Source of the DNA: Chromatiaceae bacterium
GTDB taxonomy: Bacteria; Pseudomonadota; Gammaproteobacteria; Chromatiales; Chromatiaceae
Assembly (NCBI GenBank): GCA_022340195.1
Contig: JAJDOL010000109.1
Location: 1 to 58,457, forward strand
DNA: 58,457 nt
Direction of reading: 5' to 3'
Position 1 is the first letter of the stretch. Every line of letters starts with the position of its first letter. Of this stretch, positions 25,408 to 34,931 are shown one piece after another. The translations under genes were made by a program, and so were the position numbers. Below the pieces are notes generated by a model. That model did not search any database. It was not told the origin of the DNA and saw only the letters and a program-made list of their open reading frames with translations.

Positions 25408-28113
25408 ATGATGCAGACGCACGCTCCTTGGCATACCCGATCCGTAGATCAGACCATCTCGGAGCTCGAGGTAACGGCGGACGGCCTGAGCACGGACGAG
25501 GCACGCCGTCGGCTCGCCGAATCCGGTCCCAACGAGCTCCCGCAAGCCGAAGGGACGACGCCCTGGCAGATCCTGATCGCCCAGTTCAAGAACGTCCTCA
25601 TCCTCATCCTCTTGGTCGCCACGGCTCTCTCCGCCTTCCTCGGGGAGCTGTTGGAATCGGCCGTGATCGCGGTCATCGTGCTGTTCGCGATCGTACTGGG
25701 ATTCATCCAGGAGTTTCGTGCCGAGCGCGCCATGGAAGCCCTGCGCCGTATGGCTGCCCCCACGGCCACGGTCTTGCGAGACGGACATGAGCGAGACATC
25801 CCGTCACGGGAGCTGGTACCGGGCGACCTCATCCTGATCGCGTCCGGCAGCCGTATTCCCGCCGACGCGCGGCTCATCGAGGCAGCTAGCCTCAAGCTCA
25901 ACGAGGCGGCGCTCACGGGCGAATCCGTACCGGTCGAGAAGCACACACAGACCCTATCGGATCCGGGTCTCGCCGTCGGAGACAGGCGCAACCTGGTGTT
26001 TTCCGGAACCGATGTCGCCTACGGCCGCGGTCGGGCGGTGATCGTGGCAACCGGGACGGATACCGAATTCGGACAGATCACCGGCATGCTGCAAGGTGTG
26101 CCGGAGCATCGCACTCCGCTCCAGGAGAGTCTGGACAAGGTAGGCCGGGTGCTCGCGATCGCAGCGGCAATCGTGGTGATACTCATCGCCTCCTTCGGGG
26201 TGATGCGGGGCGAGCCCTTGCTCGAAATGTTCATTTTCGGCGTAGCACTGGCGGTGGCTGTGGTACCCGAGGCTTTGCCGGCGGTGGTTACCATCTCCTT
26301 GGCAATCGGCGTGCAGCGCATGGTCAAGCGCAACGCCCTGGTGAGACACCTGCCGACAGTGGAAACCCTCGGCAGCACGGCGGTTATTTGCTCCGACAAG
26401 ACCGGAACCCTCACCCGCGACGAAATGACCGTGCGCGAGATCTGGATCGACGGCAGGTCCTTCGACGTGACCGGGAGCGGCTATGAACCGACCGGCAAGA
26501 TCGAGATCCCTGCCGGTGGCGAATCGGAGCGCGAGGGCCTGGAACGGCTTTTGACCGGCTCCGCCCTGGCCTGCGACGCCCACCTGGAGCTGGAAGAAGG
26601 TATCTGGAAGCTCTACGGTGACCCCACGGAGGGGGCATTGATCGTGGCCGCCGCCAAGGCCGGCCTGGACAAGGAGGCCCTGCAGGGCGCCATGCCGCGC
26701 ATCGGCGAGATCCCATTCAGCTCCGAGCGCAAGCGCATGACCACCCTGCACCGCACCGAAGGCAGCACGGTGGCCTATGCCAAGGGCGCCGCCGAGGTAA
26801 TCCTGAATGCCTGCGACCGTTACGCCGGGACAGGGGACCCTTCAGTCCTGGATCAAGGGGTTCGCTCGCGTATCGAGGCTGCGGCCCAAACCATGGCACA
26901 AAAGGCCCTGCGGGTTCTCGCGGTCGCCTCCAAGCCGGACGCCGAGATCGAGACAGCCGAGCAGGGTATGATCTTCCTGGGTCTACTGGGGATGATCGAC
27001 CCGCCACGTACCGAGGCCAAAGACGCGATCGCCAAGTGCGAGCAGGCAGGAATCAAGCCCGTCATGATCACAGGAGATCATCCGGAGACGGCACAGGCCA
27101 TCGCTCGGGAGCTGGGCATACTCCAAGGAGGGCGGGTGGTGGTTGGTCGAGAGCTCGACGCCATGAGCGATGCGGAGCTGGAGGCCAGTGTGGCGGAGAT
27201 CGAGGTCTATGCCCGGGTCTCCCCCGAGCACAAGCTGCGGGTGGTAACCGCCTGGCAGCAGCGGAACCGCATCTGCGCGATGACCGGCGACGGCGTCAAC
27301 GACGCCCCGGCCCTGAAGAAGGCCGACATCGGCGTGGCCATGGGCATCACAGGCACGGATGTGAGCCGCGAGGCGGCGGACATGACCCTGACGGATGACA
27401 ACTTCGCCTCCATCGTAGGCGCCGTGGAAGAAGGCCGGGGCATCTTCAGCAACATCAAAAAATACCTGATGTATCTGCTGTCATCCAATATCGGCGAGAT
27501 CGGCCTCATGGCGGTCGCCACCCTGGCAGGCCTTCCCCTACCGCTCTCCGCGGTCCAGATCCTCTATGTGAATCTGGCGACCGACGGCCTGCCGGCCCTG
27601 GCCTTGTCCTTCGACCCCCCGGAAAATGACCTGATGGACCGACCGCCCCGGGATCCCAAAACCGGTATCTTCACCCGCCCCGTGGTAACCCTCATGCTGG
27701 TCGGCGGTCTCTGGTCGACCGCGGTCAACATCGGACTCTTCACCTGGGCACTGGAGAGCGGACGCGAGCTCTCTCACGCGATGACCCTCACCTTTCTCTC
27801 GCTGGTGCTGATCCAGTTTTTCAAGGCCTACAATTTCAGGTCCGACCGGCAGTCGATTCTTTATCGCCCGTTTGCGAACAAGTGGCTGAACCTCGCCATC
27901 CTCTGGGAGCTGATGTTGCTTGCCCTGATCGTCTATGTCCCGGTACTGGAGGAGGCATTCGGAACCTACGACGTGCCGCTGAACGATTGGCTGCTGGTAG
28001 TAAGCCTGGCCTTGTCCGTGGTACCCGTGCTGGAGTTGACCAAGTGGTTGATCCGCCGATTCGTGCCGCTGGAACAGGTTGGGGAGCTGCATCCGGGTGC
28101 GGGATCGAGATAA
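25408..28113 (+). CDS. Ca2+-type P-type ATPase (P2A)
   Basis: 901 aa. Motifs: TGES (170-173, actuator), VPEALP (286-291, transmembrane helix 4), DKTGT with phosphorylated D330, MITGDHPETA, and the M-T-G-D-G-V-N-D-A-P hinge. SERCA site II residues are matched: E288 (helix 4), SSNIGE (N and E of helix 5) and N-x3-D in VNLATDGLP (helix 6). That favours Ca2+ or Mn2+ over K+/Na+. About ten membrane helices. The frame opens further upstream from a TTG, but the ATG at 25408 (or 25411) has GGGAT upstream. It lies 40 bp after mtaB. A large inverted repeat follows its stop codon. Confidence 0.93.
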   Translation: MMQTHAPWHTRSVDQTISELEVTADGLSTDEARRRLAESGPNELPQAEGTTPWQILIAQFKNVLILILLVATALSAFLGELLESAVIAVIVLFAIVLGFIQEFRAERAMEALRRMAAPTATVLRDGHERDIPSRELVPGDLILIASGSRIPADARLIEAASLKLNEAALTGESVPVEKHTQTLSDPGLAVGDRRNLVFSGTDVAYGRGRAVIVATGTDTEFGQITGMLQGVPEHRTPLQESLDKVGRVLAIAAAIVVILIASFGVMRGEPLLEMFIFGVALAVAVVPEALPAVVTISLAIGVQRMVKRNALVRHLPTVETLGSTAVICSDKTGTLTRDEMTVREIWIDGRSFDVTGSGYEPTGKIEIPAGGESEREGLERLLTGSALACDAHLELEEGIWKLYGDPTEGALIVAAAKAGLDKEALQGAMPRIGEIPFSSERKRMTTLHRTEGSTVAYAKGAAEVILNACDRYAGTGDPSVLDQGVRSRIEAAAQTMAQKALRVLAVASKPDAEIETAEQGMIFLGLLGMIDPPRTEAKDAIAKCEQAGIKPVMITGDHPETAQAIARELGILQGGRVVVGRELDAMSDAELEASVAEIEVYARVSPEHKLRVVTAWQQRNRICAMTGDGVNDAPALKKADIGVAMGITGTDVSREAADMTLTDDNFASIVGAVEEGRGIFSNIKKYLMYLLSSNIGEIGLMAVATLAGLPLPLSAVQILYVNLATDGLPALALSFDPPENDLMDRPPRDPKTGIFTRPVVTLMLVGGLWSTAVNIGLFTWALESGRELSHAMTLTFLSLVLIQFFKAYNFRSDRQSILYRPFANKWLNLAILWELMLLALIVYVPVLEEAFGTYDVPLNDWLLVVSLALSVVPVLELTKWLIRRFVPLEQVGELHPGAGSR

Positions 28114-28120
28114 CTCATAG

Positions 28121-28202
28121 AAGGCTGGGTTGGGCTTGCGAAACCCAGCAGTCGAGGGATTGCGGAGTCGACTGCGCTGGGTTTCGTTCCTCAACCCAGC
28201 CT
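28121..28202. repeat. About 82-nt imperfect inverted repeat (REP/MITE-like)
   Basis: Left arm starts AAGGCTGGGTTGGG at 28121 and contains GCGAAACCCAGC. The right arm ends GGGTTTCG...CAACCCAGCCT at 28202 and reads as nearly the same sequence on the other strand. Both arms meet around GTCGA/TCGAC, with about 12 nt between. It sits between two convergent genes and could stop transcription from both sides. The AGGCTGGGTT...CGAAACCCA signature resembles dispersed palindromic repeats found in many proteobacteria. Confidence 0.75.
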
Positions 28203-28238
28203 ACCTAATAAAATCCGACTGAGCTCGAAGCACCGCCA

Positions 28239-29705
28239 TCAACCGAAATCGCTGTTCAGAATGTCGGACGTTCGCCGACAAAGCTCTCGCCCATAGTCGG
28301 TCCACAAACCCTGACCCCAGTAGCGGTAGCAGCTTGTCTGCGAGCTCATCAGGTGGTAAAGGGCGTTGCGATAGCGATGCTCGTTCGTGGGCACGCCGGG
28401 CACCAGCACTTTCTCGTTGAACAGGGCGCTGACCTCCTCCATGGGGCCCAGCAGGTTTTCATAGCCGCGCACCCAGGATAGGTCGTTGGTCCAGCTGCCG
28501 CCCTCCATATGGAAGCGGTGATCGGACTGCTTGATCTCTTCGATCACCTTTTCCAGCCGCTCCGGACCGTCGCCTGGGCTCATCTGCTCCCAAATCTTTT
28601 TGTGGAACAGGGGCTGGATCTGCGGCAGATCGGATTCCTTGATCCCCGCGGCGAACAGGTGCTCCAAGTACTCGCTCCCATTCATCAGGGGCACGTCGGA
28701 GCCGCTGGCGTCCCGCGATGCTTCCATGAACTTCCCCGGGAACTCGTTCATCATGACGCCGCCGTTCTCCCCGTCGGCGATCTGGGTGACAAGGGGCGGT
28801 ACGGACTTGCCCGCCAGCTCGAGCCGATTCAACCCCTGGGCCTCGTACCAGGGCTGCATCTGCGCGACCAACTTGGTATCCGAGCCCTGGGTCTTGACGA
28901 TGGCGATGATGCTCGCCGTCTCTCCCCGAGAGCTGGTGCAGACCAGCCGGTGGGGCAAATGCGGGCGCTCGGGGTGCCAGCCGTTCTCGGGCTGCTCCAC
29001 CGTGTGCTCCTGGACCAGGACCCACTGGTAGCCGCAGTCCTTCAGCGTCTTGACGTATTCGTAGGCGACATCCGGATGATTGGGCAAAGCCATCTCCGAG
29101 GGCGAGAATCCGCGCACCCGCTCCAGCGCCTCCCAGCCGAAGATCGCGGCGAAGTGGTGCTGAAAGGCACGCACATGGAGACGGAAATCCTGGACAGGTG
29201 TGGAGGGAGCGACCGCATGGCCCCAGGGCATGCCGAGCCACTCGGTGGTCCAGTAATAGTCCGGATTACAGGTGATGGTCTTGAGGGCGTCGATGACATC
29301 GTTCTGGCCCATGTGACGCAATCCGTGCAACAGGGTACCCGAGTACTCCAGCATGACCCGGGGCGACTTGCCCTCTCCCACCAGTTGCGGGATGAACTCG
29401 CCCATGCGCTTGTAGCACCAGGCAAAGGCCGGGGCATTGTAGTTATCCCCGATGTCCTGGTGCTCCATCATGTACTGCAGATTGCTGATGATGGCGGCCG
29501 TGCGCAGGTCGTCACCCCCGGCGGGAATCAGGGGTTGATGCTGGTGCAGGGCAATGGCGGTAGCGGCGCGGATGGAGCCGAAATCCACGCCACCTCGGTC
29601 CTTGAACAGGACCTTATCGGCACCGGCGGCGATCGCCTGTTCCACCTCGGCCTCGTTGCCGGATACGTTCGGAACTCCTTCGACATACTCTGGTAGTTGA
29701 TTCAC
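28239..29705 (-). CDS. Glycoside hydrolase family 57 protein (1)
   Basis: 488 aa. GH57 enzymes act on alpha-glucans (amylase, pullulanase, branching or transferase activities) through a retaining mechanism. Motif 1 is A-L-H-Q-H-Q-P (H54, H56). The candidate nucleophile is E204 in GFSPSEMALP, and the candidate acid/base is D311 in QIADGENGG. No signal peptide, so a cytoplasmic enzyme of storage-polysaccharide metabolism is likely. The exact activity cannot be deduced. The second GH57 gene lies 120 bp upstream on the same strand; possibly co-transcribed. Confidence 0.88.
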   Translation of the reverse strand: MNQLPEYVEGVPNVSGNEAEVEQAIAAGADKVLFKDRGGVDFGSIRAATAIALHQHQPLIPAGGDDLRTAAIISNLQYMMEHQDIGDNYNAPAFAWCYKRMGEFIPQLVGEGKSPRVMLEYSGTLLHGLRHMGQNDVIDALKTITCNPDYYWTTEWLGMPWGHAVAPSTPVQDFRLHVRAFQHHFAAIFGWEALERVRGFSPSEMALPNHPDVAYEYVKTLKDCGYQWVLVQEHTVEQPENGWHPERPHLPHRLVCTSSRGETASIIAIVKTQGSDTKLVAQMQPWYEAQGLNRLELAGKSVPPLVTQIADGENGGVMMNEFPGKFMEASRDASGSDVPLMNGSEYLEHLFAAGIKESDLPQIQPLFHKKIWEQMSPGDGPERLEKVIEEIKQSDHRFHMEGGSWTNDLSWVRGYENLLGPMEEVSALFNEKVLVPGVPTNEHRYRNALYHLMSSQTSCYRYWGQGLWTDYGRELCRRTSDILNSDFG

Positions 29706-29825
29706 GATTCTCGTTCTCTTTGTTAAGGGACTGTGTTTAATTCCGCCGGATAGGCCGAGGTACCGAGCCCATCAAGCCTATCGCTTTAGTCGATGGGTAT
29801 CGCTACCCACTGCCGATCCCCTGCG

Positions 29826-31013
29826 TTAATCGCCTAAACGGGAGCTTACCCGGTTCAGGGCCTCCCATGACGCCGTGAGATCGATGTCGGAGCGTGGCAC
29901 CCAGGCCTCACCCCAATAGAAATTGCAGCTGGTCTCCGCCCGCAGCAGTTGCCAGGTAGCCTCCTCCAGATCCCGTCGGAGACCCTCATCGTTCCCGAGA
30001 CCCTGGTCCGAGACCCTCCGCTCGACCTGGTGAAGTGCCGTGCTGAGCTCCGCGACGGCCCCGAGGGTCGCCTTCTGTCTTTCCGATCCGGTCCATTGGA
30101 TGAAGTCGCGCCCATCGTGCCAACCGGTGTTCCAGGCCCCGGTACGAACGCGCACCTCGCCGTGAGCGCCGTGCACGTTGAGATAGTCGCTGATAAATGT
30201 CGGGGATACCGCGGACTGGCCGGCGCGAACCCGCTCGAGGAGCGGCAGATAAAAGGCACTCCAGAAGTTGGCACCCTCCGTGGTGTTACGGAACCAGCCG
30301 CCGTTCTCGCCGTCTGTGCAGGTGGTCACCAGCGGCGCGAAATCGCACCACTTGGTGCGCTCTGCGACCTCGTGGTTGAACCAGCCCACATCCATTCCGG
30401 CCTCCTGGGCATTGGACAGGTCCCGATCGCGAACAACGACGACAATCTCCTCCTCGCCATGGCGCGCGATATGGGGCCTGTAGCGCAGCTCCTGCCAGCT
30501 CATGGGCGTGATCGGCTCCACGTGCTCGCTGTCCACCAGCACATAGCGGTATCCGAATGACCTGAGCAATGGAATGAGCTCCATGGAAAAACCCATCTCC
30601 GGTGGCCAGAAGCCCTGGAAGCGCGGACGCCATAAGACATGGCGTGCAATGCCGAGCCAGCGTTCCAGGTGCAGGTGCCGATCCGCCTCCGGGATCAGGG
30701 GTAATACCGGGTGATAAAATCCCGTTCCCAGAATTTCGAACAGGTCCTGATTCTGGAAATGCCACAGCATGGCGCCACAGTCGACGACGCCGTAAACGCG
30801 CTGCTGAAACTCCGGATCGTTCAGGGTCTCTAACAGGGTCCCGGACAGGGACAAATGAACCCGAGCCACATCCTCGAAGCCCCAGAGACTCCGGGGGATC
30901 CGGTCCAGGGCATAGAGAATCTCCTTGGCCTCCCAGTTTCCGTCGTTCAACAAATCCTGCAAGTTGTTCGGTGGCTGATGCAGATTCAGCACCAGTGCGT
31001 GATGGGCGATCAT
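29826..31013 (-). CDS. Glycoside hydrolase family 57 protein (2)
   Basis: 395 aa. GH57 motif 1 is L-N-L-H-Q-P-P (H12). Motif 3 has E139 in GFWPPEMGFS, followed by FGYRYVLVDSEHV. Motif 4 has D234 in TCTDGENGGWF. The frame is open 147 codons upstream, but family similarity begins at MIAHHALVLNLHQ; the ATG at 31011-31013 is preceded by GAGGA. It is clearly diverged from the neighbouring GH57 (shorter, different motif 3), so the pair may have complementary activities on one alpha-glucan. The divergent promoter region for the next gene begins upstream. Confidence 0.88.
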   Translation of the reverse strand: MIAHHALVLNLHQPPNNLQDLLNDGNWEAKEILYALDRIPRSLWGFEDVARVHLSLSGTLLETLNDPEFQQRVYGVVDCGAMLWHFQNQDLFEILGTGFYHPVLPLIPEADRHLHLERWLGIARHVLWRPRFQGFWPPEMGFSMELIPLLRSFGYRYVLVDSEHVEPITPMSWQELRYRPHIARHGEEEIVVVVRDRDLSNAQEAGMDVGWFNHEVAERTKWCDFAPLVTTCTDGENGGWFRNTTEGANFWSAFYLPLLERVRAGQSAVSPTFISDYLNVHGAHGEVRVRTGAWNTGWHDGRDFIQWTGSERQKATLGAVAELSTALHQVERRVSDQGLGNDEGLRRDLEEATWQLLRAETSCNFYWGEAWVPRSDIDLTASWEALNRVSSRLGD

Positions 31014-31133
31014 CCGGGGTCCTCGCGGTAAAGGAATCGGCGCGCAGAGAATACCAGAATTTCGTTCTTGGTTGATCTGAGCGCGCCGCGCCAGCACTAT
31101 TTGGGGAATACGATGCAATAGCGAGCTTCGCGC

Positions 31134-31373
31134 ATGCCACAAATTCTCATCGATCCCGAGTCCAAGTCCCTCGACGAGCGTTTCGCCCTGATCAAGACCC
31201 CGCGCAGGAACCGAGCCCGTTATCCGGAGGCCTGCGTCACCCCGGTTGCGGGCGAGCAGGAGGCCCGAGCTGGAGCAGAGCCGGAGCGGGACCTCCATCC
31301 CGCGCTGGTCTACGGCCCTTCCAAATCCTCCGAGGGGCAGCGCATCTACTATTTGGTTCGCTGGCTCGACTGA
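31134..31373 (+). CDS. Small hypothetical protein upstream of ABC exporter
   Basis: 79 aa, family not recognised. The N-terminus PQILIDPESKSLDERFALIKTPRRNRARYPE is polar and basic; the C-terminus ends YYLVRWLD. No membrane helix or signal. It is transcribed in the same direction as, and 13 bp before, the ABC ATPase gene, which supports it being a real gene of that operon. No obvious ribosome binding site. Confidence 0.55.
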   Translation: MPQILIDPESKSLDERFALIKTPRRNRARYPEACVTPVAGEQEARAGAEPERDLHPALVYGPSKSSEGQRIYYLVRWLD

Positions 31374-31386
31374 GCGCGTCATCGCG

Positions 31387-32115
31387 ATGGCGGTTTCAGA
31401 CGCCAGCTCGCAACGGCGCGGAAAACCGGTGCTCGCGGTCCGGGGACTGGCCAAGTCCTATCACGACGGTCGGACCGAGCATGCGGTGCTCCAGGACCTG
31501 GAGCTCGATGTCGCCCGCGGCGAGTGCCTGGCCCTACTCGGACGCAGCGGCTCGGGCAAGTCGACCCTGCTGAATCTGCTAGCGGGCATCGATCGACCGG
31601 ACCGCGGCGAGGTACGGATTCTCGGCGAGCCGGTGTCGCACCTGAACGAGCCCGCTCTCACCCTGTTTCGGCGCCGCCACATCGGTTTCATCTACCAGTT
31701 TTTCAACCTGGTGCCTACGCTGAGGGTAGCCGAGAACCTCGCGCTGCCGCTGGAGCTGAACGGCGTCGACGACGTGCGTGCTCGAGCACGCGTCTCCGAG
31801 CTGCTGACGCGGGTAGACCTGGCGGATCGTGCGACGGCCTTCCCCGACCAGCTGTCGGGCGGAGAGCAGCAGCGGGTAGCCATCGCCCGCGCCTTGGTAC
31901 ACCAGCCCGCGATCGTGCTGGCGGACGAGCCAACCGGTAACCTGGACGCCGCCACGGGCGAGCAGATACTGGAGCTGCTCACGGAGCTGTTCCGCGAGCA
32001 GGGTCAAACCCTGATCCTCGTGACCCACAGCCTGGCTGTCTCACGCATCGCAAATCGGGTCCTTTCGATCGACGGGGGCCGAATAACCGAGGACGCCGCG
32101 CAGCTTTCCTGGTGA
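31387..32115 (+). CDS. ABC transporter ATP-binding protein (LolD/MacB type)
   Basis: 242 aa. Walker [10 protein letters not shown] (52-60), Q-loop Y-Q-F-F-N-L, signature LSGGEQQ (156-162), Walker B with A-D-E-P-T-G-N-L-D (179 onward), and H-loop TLILVTHS. Sequence type matches the LolD/MacB/FtsE-like branch that works with FtsX-fold permeases. The ATG at 31387 was chosen over an open upstream extension. Its TGA overlaps the ATG of the permease by one base (TGATG), so the pair is translated together. Confidence 0.93.
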   Translation: MAVSDASSQRRGKPVLAVRGLAKSYHDGRTEHAVLQDLELDVARGECLALLGRSGSGKSTLLNLLAGIDRPDRGEVRILGEPVSHLNEPALTLFRRRHIGFIYQFFNLVPTLRVAENLALPLELNGVDDVRARARVSELLTRVDLADRATAFPDQLSGGEQQRVAIARALVHQPAIVLADEPTGNLDAATGEQILELLTELFREQGQTLILVTHSLAVSRIANRVLSIDGGRITEDAAQLSW

Positions 32116-34622
32116 TGCCGATCCTCCTGCGCTCAAGCCTGCGCTACCTCATCAAACACCCCTGGCAGTCCTGGCTGTCGGTGATCGGAATCGCCCTCGG
32201 CGTGGCCGTCGTCGTCGCCGTAGATGTGGCCAACGAGAGCGCACGCACGGCATTCAGGCTTTCGGTCGAGCGCGTGGCCGGAAAGGCCACGCACCAAATC
32301 GAGAGCGCCTCGGGGAGCATTGCCGATTCCCATTATGTTCGGCTGCGACTGGATCTGGGGCTACGCCCCGCCGCTCCGGTCGTCGAGGGAACCGTGCGCA
32401 TCGGGGGGCGCACCTTTGCCCTCCTCGGCATCGACATTTTCGCGTCCGAGGCCTTGCGCCGGGGCCAAACGGAAATCGACGCAGGCGCCTTTCCCGATTT
32501 CCTGACGCTCCCAGGCGCCCTGTTGCTGACCGACGAGGACGCTCGTGAACTTGGTGTCGCACCGGGCGCGAAGCTGGAGCTGGAGGCCGGCGGGCAGCCA
32601 CGGCAGGGAAAGCTGGTCGGGACGCTCGGTGACCGCGACGCGACACTGCAAGGTCTTGCAATCGCGGACATCGCCACGGCACAGGAACTGCTCGGGCGAT
32701 TGGGCACCATCGACCGGATCGATCTCATCCTCGACGACAACCAGGTTCAAGAGATCTCGGCACGATTGCCCGCCGGACTGCGCCTGACTGCGGCGCAAAG
32801 CCGAAGCGATGCTCTGAGCCAGATGACCAGGGCCTTCCATTCCAACCTGACCGCCATGAGCCTGCTCGCGGTGCTGGTCGGCGGGTTCATCGTCTACAAC
32901 ACCATGACCTTCGCAGTGCTGCGCCGCCGCCCCTTGCTCGGCACCTACCGTGCCCTGGGTGTGACTCGCACACAGCTCTTCGTGCTGGTGCTCGGCGAGG
33001 CTCTGGCATTCGGTCTGATTGGCGCCTTGATCGGTGTCTCGGCCGGGGTCTTCGTCGGATGGGGGCTGGTACAACTGGTGACCCGCACCATCAACGATCT
33101 CTATTTCACCTTGACCGTGAGCAAGCTGTTTGTCTCGCCCTGGTCACTCATCAGAGGGGCTGGGCTCGGGGTCTCGGTAACCCTGGTCGCCGCTTTGGGT
33201 CCGGCGGCAGAGGCGGCCGCCGCCCAGCCGCAGGACGTATTGCGCCATAGTTTGGTGGAGGAAAAGGGACAGCGGCTGCTTCCCTGGCTCGCCCTGGCCG
33301 GGATCAGTCTCATAGCCGCCGGTCTCGGCCTGCTGAAGTTTCCCACTCATTCCCTCGGCGTCGGATTCATCACCCTCTTTTTTGTCGTAGTAGGATTCAG
33401 CCTCTGTATCCCACTGGTGCTGAGGGGTTTCGGCGCCCTGATGGCACCTCTTCTGAGCGGTCTCGCGGGCTCCCAGGGGCGACTAGCCGCGCGCGGCATC
33501 TCCGCTTCAATTACCCGCACCGGCGTCGCCGTTGCGGCCCTGACTGTGGCGGTATCCGCAACCGTGGGGGTAAGCATCATGATCGACAGCTTCCGCGGAA
33601 GCCTTGCCGCCTGGTTGGATCACACCCTCTCGAGCGACATCTACGTCACCGCCCCCGCGACCTCACCTGGAAAGAGCGGCAGCGACCTGCCCTCCGGGAT
33701 CGACAGGGACATTCTGGCAATTCCCGGTGTCGCCGGCATCAGCAAGGGCCGAAGCCGACGGGTCGACACCCAAGCGGGTCCTGCCTCGCTATTGGCACTG
33801 GAATCCTCCAACCGAAGCCATCGGGGCTTCAGGTTCAGCGAAAAGACAGCGGACCTGTGGCAAGGATTCGAGGCTGGTGAGCTGGTACTGATCTCCGAGC
33901 CCTACGCCTACCACAACCAGAAGGAGGTCGGCGATCGGGTGCGCGTCTTCACCACCAAGGGCTGGCAAGAGCTCGAGATTGGCGGCATCTTCAAGGACTA
34001 TGGCTCGGACAGCGGCATGCTGGTTCTTCCCCGGTGGCGCTATGCCGAGCTCTGGAACGACCCTGGCTACTCGACGATCGGGGTCGTGCTCACCCCGGAT
34101 ACGGACCTGGATTCCGCACTCGAGAAACTGCAGGCTCTGACAAGCGGGTACGGGGAGGCAATACAGGTTCGCGCCAACCGCAGCATACGGGAGCAATCGC
34201 TGGAGATATTCGACCGCACATTCGTCATCACGCAGGTGCTGCGCATGCTCGCGATCGGCGTCGCCTTCGTCGGGGTTCTAAGCGCGCTCATGGCGTTGCA
34301 GCTCGAACGTGCCCGCGAGCATGCCATTCTGCGTGCTACCGGCGTCACCCGCGGCCAGCTCCTGGGTTTGATCCTACTCCAGACATCCACGCTAGGCCTA
34401 GCGGCCGGGCTTCTGGCCATTCCGCTGGGGTGGATCACCGGCGGCCTCCTGATCCAGGTTATCAACCTGCGCTCCTTCGGCTGGACAATGGACATGGTGG
34501 TACCCGAATCGGCGCTGCTCCTGGGGTTGGGGCTGGGCTGGATCGCCGCGCTGATCGCAGGGCTTTATCCCGCGCTCAAGGTGATGCGTAGCGACCCTGC
34601 CACGGCGTTGCGCGAAGAGTAA
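32115..34622 (+). CDS. FtsX-family ABC transporter permease (double FtsX domain)
   Basis: 835 aa. An N-terminal membrane helix (about 20-42) is followed by a large periplasmic domain, then two FtsX-type membrane domains: one around 245-420 (F-I-V-Y-N-T-M-T-F-A-V-L-R-R-R-P), another at the C-terminus (ARVEHAILRATG-like block R-E-H-A-I-L-R-A-T-G-V and final P-A-T-A-L-R-E-E). About eight to ten membrane helices in all. This is the architecture of predicted YbbP/DUF214-type export permeases, often encoded beside a LolD-like ATPase. Substrate unknown; export of a lipophilic molecule or peptide is an inference. Confidence 0.9.
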   Translation: MPILLRSSLRYLIKHPWQSWLSVIGIALGVAVVVAVDVANESARTAFRLSVERVAGKATHQIESASGSIADSHYVRLRLDLGLRPAAPVVEGTVRIGGRTFALLGIDIFASEALRRGQTEIDAGAFPDFLTLPGALLLTDEDARELGVAPGAKLELEAGGQPRQGKLVGTLGDRDATLQGLAIADIATAQELLGRLGTIDRIDLILDDNQVQEISARLPAGLRLTAAQSRSDALSQMTRAFHSNLTAMSLLAVLVGGFIVYNTMTFAVLRRRPLLGTYRALGVTRTQLFVLVLGEALAFGLIGALIGVSAGVFVGWGLVQLVTRTINDLYFTLTVSKLFVSPWSLIRGAGLGVSVTLVAALGPAAEAAAAQPQDVLRHSLVEEKGQRLLPWLALAGISLIAAGLGLLKFPTHSLGVGFITLFFVVVGFSLCIPLVLRGFGALMAPLLSGLAGSQGRLAARGISASITRTGVAVAALTVAVSATVGVSIMIDSFRGSLAAWLDHTLSSDIYVTAPATSPGKSGSDLPSGIDRDILAIPGVAGISKGRSRRVDTQAGPASLLALESSNRSHRGFRFSEKTADLWQGFEAGELVLISEPYAYHNQKEVGDRVRVFTTKGWQELEIGGIFKDYGSDSGMLVLPRWRYAELWNDPGYSTIGVVLTPDTDLDSALEKLQALTSGYGEAIQVRANRSIREQSLEIFDRTFVITQVLRMLAIGVAFVGVLSALMALQLERAREHAILRATGVTRGQLLGLILLQTSTLGLAAGLLAIPLGWITGGLLIQVINLRSFGWTMDMVVPESALLLGLGLGWIAALIAGLYPALKVMRSDPATALREE

Positions 34623-34742
34623 GAGGCCGGCATACAAAAACAGGGGTACAACATGAGCGGCATCTACCATGCGGCTCGGAAACTGTTGCTATGTACATGC
34701 TGCTGTCTGGGACTTGTCTTTTTTTCGCCCACCTGCTGTGTT

Positions 34743-34818
34743 GCGCAAAGGGTTACATAGCTGGCTATGCGCCCCTTTGCGTGCCTTGCAGACAGACGAA
34801 AATCCTGCGCAATCTCGG
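34743..34818. repeat. Intergenic hairpin repeat, copy A
   Basis: GCGCAAAGGG-TTAC-ATAGC / GCTAT-GCG-CCCCTTTGCG forms a long stem around CATAGCTGGCTATG. About 25 nt after it comes GACGAAAAT-CCTGC. The second copy near 38748 has CATAGC-GG-GCTATG, the same spacing, and GACGAAAAG-A-CCTGC. The shared order and distance suggest a dispersed element of about 80-100 bp. Confidence 0.55.
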
Positions 34819-34869
34819 TAACTTTTTTTCGTCAATCCGCCCTGGGCCAATCGAATCGCTCGATGAAAG

Positions 34870-34904
34870 ACCAGAAAATAACGGGGCCGTCGGCCCGGTT
34901 TCTG
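34870..34904 (-). terminator. Probable terminator of the cytochrome c gene
   Basis: Outer arms CAGAAA (34872-34877) / TTTCTG (34899-34904) enclose a GC stem GGGCC / GGCCC around the loop GTC. On the minus strand the GC stem is followed by TTATTTTCT. It lies 28 bp downstream of the cytochrome stop codon. Confidence 0.55.
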
Positions 34905-34931
34905 TTGATTGATGTCAGTATCCAGCCGAGC

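Larger units (their letters stand above)
34623..34931. other. Intergenic region with repeat and terminator-like hairpin
   Basis: 309 bp between convergent genes. It contains a hairpin repeat (34743-34783) related to one at 38748-38776, and a terminator-like hairpin at 34870-34904. A short frame from an ATG at 34654 runs through the repeat and is not convincing as a gene. Confidence 0.6.

Noticed and set aside
28121-28202. CRISPR-like unit at the large palindrome
   Set aside because: Only one inverted pair, no regular spacers or repeated direct units.
28509-29696. 395-aa plus-strand ORF opposite the first GH57 gene
   Set aside because: Complementary-frame shadow of a well-supported GH57 gene with clear catalytic motifs.
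34654-34820. A short plus-strand ORF from ATG 34654 after the ABC permease
   Set aside because: It runs through the hairpin repeat; the reading has no motif, so it is more likely a repeat artefact.
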